Assembly: GCA_001584585.1 (NCBI GenBank) | Contig: LSYV01000037.1 | Span: forward strand, 144,067-208,066 | Length of the DNA stretch: 64,000 nt | From: Gonium pectorale | Lineage: Eukaryota > Chlorophyta > Chlorophyceae > Chlamydomonadales > Volvocaceae | Direction: 5' to 3' | Shown here: positions 56,826 through 64,000 of the stretch, piece after piece | Position numbering within the stretch: position 1 is the stretch's first letter | Layout of the letters: every line of letters begins with the position of its first letter | Position numbers and translations under genes: made by a program | The notes under the pieces: model-generated | Database searches by the model: none | Seen by the model: the letters and a program-made list of their open reading frames with translations, nothing else | Told to the model about the DNA's origin: nothing

Positions 56826-58308
56826 TCAGTTGCGTTGCTCCTCGTCTAGGATTCCGACCAGCGCGTGGATCGACACAAAGACGTACACATCCGCATCGTC
56901 CGATAGCGCAGCCAGCCCAACGCGCTGCATGGCGCGCGCCGCCCCAAAGTAGCCGCCCGCCGCAAAGTCCGCGACGAAGTCGCCGCTGTCGCCCAGGCAC
57001 AGCCGGCCCTCGTTGGCCGTATTGTCGCTCTGCCACACGGACACGCGGCAACGGCTCCGCAACGCCGGCAGGCGGTCCGCAAAGGAGCAGAACGCCGCTG
57101 CGCCTCGTGTCTGTTGTTGGGGCTGCGGCTGCAGCTGTGGCCGCTGCGCGGGCGGGTGCTGCTGGCGCTGGGGAGGCGGCCTGCGCAGGGGCGGCGGCGG
57201 CGGCCCCGCCGCGTGCGAGCTTCCCGACCCGTGGGTCAGTAGGTGCCGCCCCACGTACAGCCCGATCGACCCGCCGCCCCCGCCGCCCTGCGCCGCCTCG
57301 CCGCAGCACATCCGCACGCGCCACAAAGCGCCCGCGTACTGCTGCGGCTCCGACTGCAGCGTCTCGCGCGGCTGCAGCTTCCTCAGGTCCCGGCACTGCA
57401 GCCGCCAGCAGAAGCGGAAGGGCCGCCCCACCGCCGGCGGCGGCGCCGCCGCGGTCTGGCCCCTGGTGCCAGCGCCAGTAGCCGCCGCCGCGGCGGGCTG
57501 CCCGGCGGCCCGGCTGAACACCCGATAGTCTAGCAGCGTCCGCTCCCACAGCGCCTGCTGCAGCACGGACGACGCCACCAGGCCCTCCTGCTGCAGGGAG
57601 AGCAGTTGCGGCACCGTCAGGTGCTCAAAGCACACCGCCTCGTGCAGCAACAGGCGCGCGGCTGCCTCCAGCTCGACCGCCACGTCCGCCGCGACGGGTT
57701 CAGCCGCCAGCGCGCCCCTCCCCTGCTCATGCTGCTGCAGCGGCGGCGGCGGAGCCGCTGCCGCCTGTACCCTTGCCGCTGCCTCAGCGTCTGCAGCCCG
57801 CAGCGCCTCCTGGCCCCCGGTGGCACACCTGCCGTCGTCGCTGTCACCGGCCTGCCCCTCGTCGTACGACATGGCATCCCCGGTAGCGGCCGCCGCAACG
57901 GCGGAATGAGCGGCTGCTGAGGCGCTGCTGCGGGCCAGGCTGCGGCTGGACGCCTGGCTGCTGGGGCCCGTGCCGGCGCTGGCTGCGCAGTCCGATGGCG
58001 CACCCGATAGGCTGCCCACCAGCCGCGAACTTGCCCCGCACAGCTCGCCGTCCTCGCCGCCGCCGCCTGCTGATGCGCTCGCGCCGCCCAGCACCAGGAC
58101 TCGCCGTCCGGCGGCGGCGCCCCCGGCTGGCCCCGCGGCGCGACGAGGGCAGGGGATCGCGGCGGGGCAGGAGCGCGCCAGGTGGAGGTGCTCAGCGAGC
58201 CGCTCGTCCGAGAGGTGCAGCGCCGAGCTCAGCAGCTGCCGCAGCTCATCGTCGGCGGCAGCGCCGCCGCTTCCAACACTCCCGCCGTCGCCGCTTGCCG
58301 CAAGTCCC

Positions 58309-58355
<47 letters not shown>

Positions 58356-59717
58356 TGCCACCATTGCCGCCGCCTCCATCAGCACCTCCGCTACCTGCTT
58401 GACGAGCAGGTAGCGACCCCACTCAGTGGGCACCGACAGGCGGTCGGACGAGAGGATGCCCAGCAGCGTGCACGGCTCCAGGTGCACCAGCGCGGGCGCC
58501 CAGGCGGGCAGGTTGCTGGGCAGGCGCAGCGCCAGCACCAGGCGGCAGGCGTCTGCCAGCATGTCGGAGGCCTCGCCGTGATCGGCGCGCGTCGCCCAGC
58601 TGAGGCAGGCGGCCAGGTTGCCCGGGTCCAGGTGCTGCGGGGGCGCAGCGTGTGGGAGCGCGGGGCCAGGGCGGGTGGGAACGGTAGGGAGGGCTTCACA
58701 GAAGGTGCTTTGAGGCGTCGTTCGCGTGCAAATGCTGCGGGGTTTGGCGGCCGCCCGCTCCGTGTGGGGAGTTGGGGTGGAAAGCCAAGGGCCTTCGCAG
58801 TTCGCACTCCCCTTCCTCGGAAACCGCTTTCCAGCGAACAGAATGCGTTCAACGACTGCGAAGCGCGCCCGAGGAGCAAGCTCAATCGCGACGAACGTGG
58901 GAAAAGAAGCAGTCCTGAGGCGGCAGCACATACCGGCAGTCCCCGGCACCCGGGCTGGGCGCACACGAGCCGCGCCCCCCGCCCACCTGCGACAGGTAGT
59001 CAACGCATGCCTTCTGCACGTCCGTGACGCCAAGGTAGTGCGCAGCCGCCAGCACGTCGAAGGCATTGCCGTTGGTGAGCAACAGGTGCGGTGACGCGTA
59101 GAAGTAGGCGAGGATCCACTCAAAGCCTGGGGCCGGTGTGGCAGGTGTGGCGGCGAACGGGCGCGGAAGGAAGCAGCTATCTACTTGAGGTTGCGGCAGT
59201 GCAGCAGTGCAGTAGTTGGCTGCTTGGGGTGCGTGTGTGGACGCAGTACGCATGCATCCGTGAGGGCATCGCCCCAAGGAGCTTTACGGCATACCCCGGA
59301 GCACCGGAGAGAGGCGACCAGCACCTAGAGGCGGTGCGTTCCTGGCTGGCTGCAGACCATTGACCAATGTGCGCCTGGAGGGCACACAAATGGCGCTGGG
59401 ACGGCGTCCCTGATCAGCACCCGCGCGTCACCCTCACCCTCTTGCGTCACATCACCGTGTAGGACAAGCTCATGCGTGGCGATATGTTGTCCACCCGGGG
59501 CACCGCATCCGCTAACCCCTTGCTTGCTTTCGGCTCGCGACGCCCATCGGAAGAGGGTCTGGAAGTAGGCGCTCCGTGCGGACAAGATTCCGCGATGCGC
59601 CGGGTACTCTCTGTCCCGGAACTTCAGCAGGATGTCCGGGCAGAGCGAGTGTTCAAAAGCTGAATAAATGGAGTCACAATAGTCACGGAGGTCCACCGAA
59701 AGGCGCGAGCCACCCAT
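56826..59717 (-). CDS. BTB-BACK protein with C-terminal MATH/TRAF-like region
   Basis: Probable substrate adaptor of a CUL3 ubiquitin ligase. Three exons: 59717-59438, 59126-58987, 58634-56826; phases close to 742 residues. The BTB domain opens with CPDILLKFRDREYPAHRGIL and RSAYFQTLF, then continues across a donor inside QEGEGD to GFEWILAYFYASPHLLL and the helix AFDVLAAAHYLGV, which is the standard BTB order. A ~25-residue insertion follows FQTLF. The BACK-like segment starts with HLDPGNLAACLSWA and includes WGRYLLVKQVAEVLMEAA. A poly-Gly run and Ser/Ala/Gln-rich linkers follow. Residues ~546-735 look like a MATH fold: FCWRLQCRDLRKL, ALWRVRMCC, IGLYVG, CRVSVWQ, LCLGDSGDFVADF, DADVYVFVSI. The MATH assignment is by pattern only. 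Canonical plant proteins place MATH before BTB; here the order is reversed. Confidence 0.85.
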
Positions 59718-61971
59718 ATGACCTTTCCAGGCAGCGCTTAACCATTAACCTACGCACAGGTACGTATCGATTAATTTCCCTCCAGCAAAAAGGCTGGCGG
59801 GCGAAGGGCCATTCCACGGACAAAAACGCGGGAGAAACGCCGGAGGGCACAGATAACGCAGATTGTCCCAGGATTAATCAGAAATTGTACACGAATCGAG
59901 GTACAGGCCAGGGAAAAGTCGCGGTGGTTCCGGGAGGATGAGTCGGACGAAAGGCTGCAGTGATTTCAACGTCACCGTGACTTGCCGTGACCAATCGGTG
60001 CTCCACTTGAATTGCGTCCTTCTAGGACGCATGCCATGCATATAGATGGGTCAACACGGACTACATCGGGCATCAACACCCACCATTGCCGACATGCGGA
60101 CATGTGCCCCGCGGCGCTCGGCGCCGTTGCCGCGACGCGTTGTTACGAATCTGCAACTTGCGCCTCATAATCCTTAATCCAACGCTGCTAGTTTCATACC
60201 CGCTCATGTGACCACCTCCCCCTCGCTCCTGGTCGCCTTGCGTGGCATCAGCCTAAGCACGTTTCGGTCTCCTGGCAGCCGAGTCAAGGAAACGAAGGAA
60301 GAGGAAGCCTACCTTGATGAACACACCGGCACGATGGCACAGCGTTGCCAGTATCATTGGTCGAGTTGGTACCAGGCGGGCTTGCAGTAAGCGGGGGCGC
60401 CCTTCCGTCCCAGGGACCCTACGGTATCTGAACAGCGCGTCACTGTTACCTTGTTCGGTCTGTTTTGGGTGTAATCTATGGTATCGCTGAGACGCTGGAC
60501 ACGCCACTGAGACGCTGGACCCGCCCCTGATCCACTGGACACTGCAGATACCCTATCGGGAAAAAACTGTGAACTCAGCCGCCTCCCGCGCCTCCTCATG
60601 CGCTACGGTAACGGACTGCCGCCCCGCTTGGGAGCGCAAAGAAACGCTCGACTGCCAGTCATTGACGCGGTCCCGCGTTTGCTGGGATCCTTGCTTCCAC
60701 CGTCAACACTCCGCTATATCGCCGTTGCCTGGTTCCTTTGCACCGTTTCCGCTTTCCCCGAGCCCGTGCACGTAGGACCCGCTGCCGTACCCGGGCCCCG
60801 CCACCTCGCCCGGGCAGCCTGCCCCCTCTCTTTCCTGCCAGTCCATCGGCGGCTACCTACGGGGAGGGGAGTGCTATGGCCTGCTTCTGCGCGTCAACGT
60901 TGTCCACATGCCCGCGACTGCTTTGAGCGCGGACGGTTTCTGACTCCGTGTTTCTGTCGTCCATTCCAGGTCTGTATTACGCCGACCGGCGATTCGGGGG
61001 TGCGGGCTGGGCAACCCGCGAATGGTAACCGCTGGCCGCCGATGGACTGGCCCCTTCGTCGACCGCTTGCCGGACCCTCTACTTCTCGTCAGGTAACTAT
61101 TCTGGTAACACACCGGGAGCTCGTATACCTCGCCCGCCATGCCCTGTACTCGGCGCCCTGCTGGAAACATCACACCCTCGGGTGTGTATGTCCGTAGAAG
61201 CTGCCTTCCCCGTTTCTGGTTCTCTTTTTTACTCCACCTCTCTCCTCGGCCTGCCGCCTACGGCATCCTGCGGCGTCCTACGAAGCAGCTGCTCCGCGAC
61301 CTATAGGCCCCGGCAGAAAACCATACGAGAGTCCTGATTCGTGAGACGCCACGCGCTGTACAACCCCTGGGCGTTTGCCAGTACGGGCTGCCCGCTCAGG
61401 TCTTCCGTCCAGTAGGCCCCCCTCGGATCATCTAAAACCCTTTCATCAATGGGGCTGGTGGCTGTTAGAGCAAGGACGGGTGCCCTTGCCAGCAGCTGTA
61501 CGCGTGAGCTCCTACTACGGCCCGTGCGCCACAGTCGTACAGCATCCCACCACAACAGCAAAGCCTCCACAAGCCTCATTTAACACATGCCCGACCGGCT
61601 CGGCGCCCACGGTCCCAATATCCACAACGCCAACTTCCATGCATGCCGCAACTCGGGTACCGCACTGGCGCAGCCTCCCGAGCATCAACCCAACACGCAC
61701 CCCGCTGGAGCGGGCTCACGATGCCCGCAAGGGACCAAGCCCTGGTGTCCTGGCGATGCCTCCATGGTCGCCGCGGCAGACATCCCCCACCGATGGCAGC
61801 TGCCGTCACCTGCCCCGGGCGTCTTGCGGCGCACCCCTCTCCCCAAGCGCCACCGACAAGCTAAGGACGACTTGCGGCTGGGCCGGCCGGCTGCTTGGGG
61901 CGCACGGCAAGCAGCAAGCAAGCCGCAAGCCTCCAGGGTGGCCTGCACGACGCCGACCGCTGTACAGGGGG
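59718..61971. other. Intergenic region BTB gene / PTPA
   Basis: 2.25 kb between two minus-strand genes: the BTB promoter at the left, PTPA 3' UTR at the right. Contains an imperfect 20-bp repeat at 60488. The longest frame (60598-61197, plus strand) has random composition and no recognisable domain. Nothing else supported. Confidence 0.5.
60488..60540. repeat. Imperfect 20-bp tandem repeat
   Basis: tgagacgctggacacgccac followed by a near copy and a partial third copy. Confidence 0.75.
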
Positions 61972-64000
61972 TCAGTCATCCGGGAACTGGATCAGGCTCC
62001 CAAACAGGAAGTGCTGCATGATGGGGAACTTGGACAGCACCTCCACCTGGTACATCTTGATCATGCCGCCGTTGACCTGGCCATCACGGGACGGGACGAG
62101 TGGGGATAAGGAGCATTGACGAACTGGATTCCGGACCGCGTTTAAGCGCACCGGGTCTGCCAGCTGCTGGCGTGTTCCGGCACGCCGCCAACGGGCGGAT
62201 GCGCGAGCGCATGAGAGGGCCAGATGGCGGACTGCGGACGGCTGCAGCCTCGCCCTGCTCGTTACACCCCACGCAACAGTGCGCGGTGCTAAGCAATCCA
62301 GCGGAGCTGCGAGTTGATGCGCACAGGCGTTCGGCGCCCAATACATGCTGCTACTCGTGCTGCTACTCGTGCTTGTACCCATAATGCGCATCGCCCCTTC
62401 ACACATTGCGCTTCGCCGGCCCCACCCTCCTCAAAATGTGGCATACGCCCCCCCCCCGACGATGCCGCTTCTGGTTGCGCACGAAGCGCCGCAGGCCCCG
62501 TGCCCACCTTGGCCCATGTAGGCACGCAGCTGATGTCGTTGAGCATGGGGGACGTCTCCCCGAGCGGCCCCTTCTTGACCTGCACGTGCATGACGATGCA
62601 CTCAACATACAGGTTTAGCTGCGCAAACTCCTACTTCCCAGGGCAACACGAGCACCCGGAACCTCACAGGCACTACCTGACTCCACCCAGCCCTCCGCAC
62701 CCTGAAGTCCTATTTACCGCACCTGCTTGACGAACTTGACGCAGCCCAGGTACAGGTAGGCGCCTGCGTACGCCTCCAGCACGTCGGGGTTGTGGATGGA
62801 CTTGGGTTTGATCATGGGGTGCTGGATAAGCTGCGCGGAGCCCCAGATGAAGGGCAGGAACTGGTAGTCGTCAAGGCCCCACACGCCGTGAGAGCCGGCC
62901 GGCTCCAGCCTGCGCAGGCCGCGGAGCGGATGGAGGTTGGGGTGGGCTTGCGGAAGAGAAAAATGGGTCGCGCCGCGGCTACTGACGGGGCGGACACGTG
63001 GACTTGCGGGGACAGCTAAATTGCGGGTTGCCTACCACTATATAAAGACCCGCACAAGACCCTTCGCCCGCCCCGAAGCTCCGCGCCCCATACTGCGACA
63101 CAATCCCCGTTTCCAACAATGCCAGTATGCCACGCCCTGCCCCGCGGCGCCGCAACTCTGTCGTATGCCGCTGCAGGCCTGCAGCCTCTGGGCGCACCAC
63201 TGGGCCCGAATGCCGCAACGCATACGCGTGCTGCCGCTGCCGAGTGTGCCGCCGCCCTGGAGCCCCACGCACCACAGCCGGAAGCCAGGAGCCCCCCTGC
63301 GGCTCACCAGTAGGTGGTCTGGATCTTCCGCATCAGCTCCAGGTACTGCTTGAAGACTGCCAGGGCCAGGCCCTGTAGGTTTATTTCATCGTTTGGAGAG
63401 GGAACCACAACAGTTTGGGTGTGGGTCAGGATCCTGCCTCATAGGCTTCCCATGGCCGCTGCCGCAGCACATGTCTTGGAAGCGAGTGAGGGGAGGCCAA
63501 TGGCGCAGGGAACCGAGTGAGGGGAGGCCAATGGCGCAGGGAACCTACGGTAGACCCGGCGAGGATAGGGAGGATTGACTGGCGCCGCAAGGCGGCCACC
63601 CACGCGGGATACCCCTGACTGTGCAGAATGGCGGCTGATTCACTCGCCACTGTAGCGGAGGCCGCAGAGCGCTAGACTCACCTCCATCCCCTTAAATAAG
63701 TGTGTCCCGCTTGGGAGCCGCACGCACCCGCCCGCCCGCCTCCCGCCAACAGGTCCCAAGCTCCCGTCCACCATTGCGCCTGGCGCCATGGCGCACACGA
63801 CCACTCGCCCAGCTCTCTCCGCGCCAAGCCATGCCCACCTGCCGGTCCGCCTCCCCGAACACGCCCAGCTTGGCCATGCAGTAGAGCAGCGCGCAGAACT
63901 GCGTCTCGTGGCCCGTGCCGTAGTCGATCCGCGTGGCGTTGCCGAAGCTATCCAGCAGGTACGGCAGCAGCTCGATCGCCGCCGGCCGGGCCTCGTCGCT
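61972..64000 (-). CDS. PTPA: PP2A phosphatase activator (PTPA), C-terminal part; 5' end beyond right edge
   Basis: Peptidyl-prolyl isomerase-like activator that loads metal ions into and activates the PP2A catalytic subunit. Visible minus-strand exons: 64000 (edge)-63839, 63372-63308, 62909-62723, 62579-62508, 62076-61972; phases close to 196 residues up to the stop. Family landmarks are continuous: [20 protein letters not shown]; the helix [42 protein letters not shown] split by an intron; [60 protein letters not shown] and the end [12 protein letters not shown]. The DYGTGHE and W(G)LDDYQFLPF motifs form the nucleotide/substrate groove. The N-terminal third lies right of the window, so the start is not seen. 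High confidence. Confidence 0.95.
63483..63544. repeat. 31-bp tandem duplication in PTPA intron
   Basis: Two identical head-to-tail copies of a 31-base unit starting cgagtgaggggaggccaatg, in the intron before exon 63372-63308. Confidence 0.95.

Noticed and set aside
60355..60440. Possible tRNA (A-box-like tggtcgagttggtacc)
   Set aside because: No B-box or matching acceptor stem downstream.
60598..61197. 199-codon open frame on the plus strand
   Set aside because: Composition is random (many Arg, Pro, Cys, His), no domain or splice structure seen, and GC-rich DNA gives such frames by chance.

Overview
This is an intron-rich nuclear DNA window from a eukaryote, almost certainly a chlorophyte green alga, probably Chlorophyceae-like. 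Four things point there: high GC with C/G-ending codons, many short phase-varied GT-AG introns, conserved proteins carrying long Ala/Gly/Pro-rich insertions, and a plant/algal gene complement (nuclear DEG9-type protease, MOT2-type molybdate carrier, plant-type INCENP, CAF16-like ABCI protein). Occasional TGTAA motifs downstream of stops fit the chlorophyte polyadenylation signal. There is one 20-base assembly gap (19997-20016). I saw no organellar, bacterial or viral block, no CRISPR array and no convincing tRNA or rRNA.

I reconstructed fifteen protein genes exon by exon, checking that splice phases close. Left part (1-28 kb): DEG9 protease (minus, 3' end off the left edge); EMC2 (plus); an unrecognised four-helix membrane protein (plus); an Msp1/ATAD1-type AAA ATPase (minus) with a one-base reading-frame break near the gap; a MOT2/MFSD5-type molybdate transporter (plus); a small LYR-motif protein (plus).

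Middle (28-43 kb): a very long INCENP-like protein identified by its C-terminal IN-box (minus); a CAF16-like soluble ABC ATPase (minus); a small unrecognised membrane protein with an organelle-type presequence (plus); a Golgi-type GT4 glycosyltransferase (plus).

Right part (44-64 kb): ATE1 arginyltransferase with a ~500-residue insertion (minus); a SMYD/ATXR-like SET-domain protein without a MYND finger (plus); NECAP, an endocytic adaptor-binding protein (plus); a BTB-BACK protein with a C-terminal MATH-like region (minus); the C-terminal part of the PP2A activator PTPA (minus, 5' end off the right edge).

Most genes are housekeeping and functionally unrelated. One possible theme is membrane-protein handling: EMC2 belongs to the ER insertase for tail-anchored and multipass proteins, and Msp1/ATAD1 extracts mislocalised tail-anchored proteins; they lie about 5 kb apart with only a small membrane protein between them. 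Four divergent pairs (DEG9/EMC2, MSP1/MOT2, CAF16-like/37.6-kb gene, ATE1/SET) share 350-520 bp intergenic spacers that probably act as bidirectional promoters. Spacers between convergent genes and one tandem pair are longer (0.5-2 kb) and carry short tandem repeats. I found no clearly new multi-gene system; the most interesting items are the divergent INCENP, the inverted BTB/MATH order, the two unrecognised membrane proteins and the frame-broken MSP1 model.
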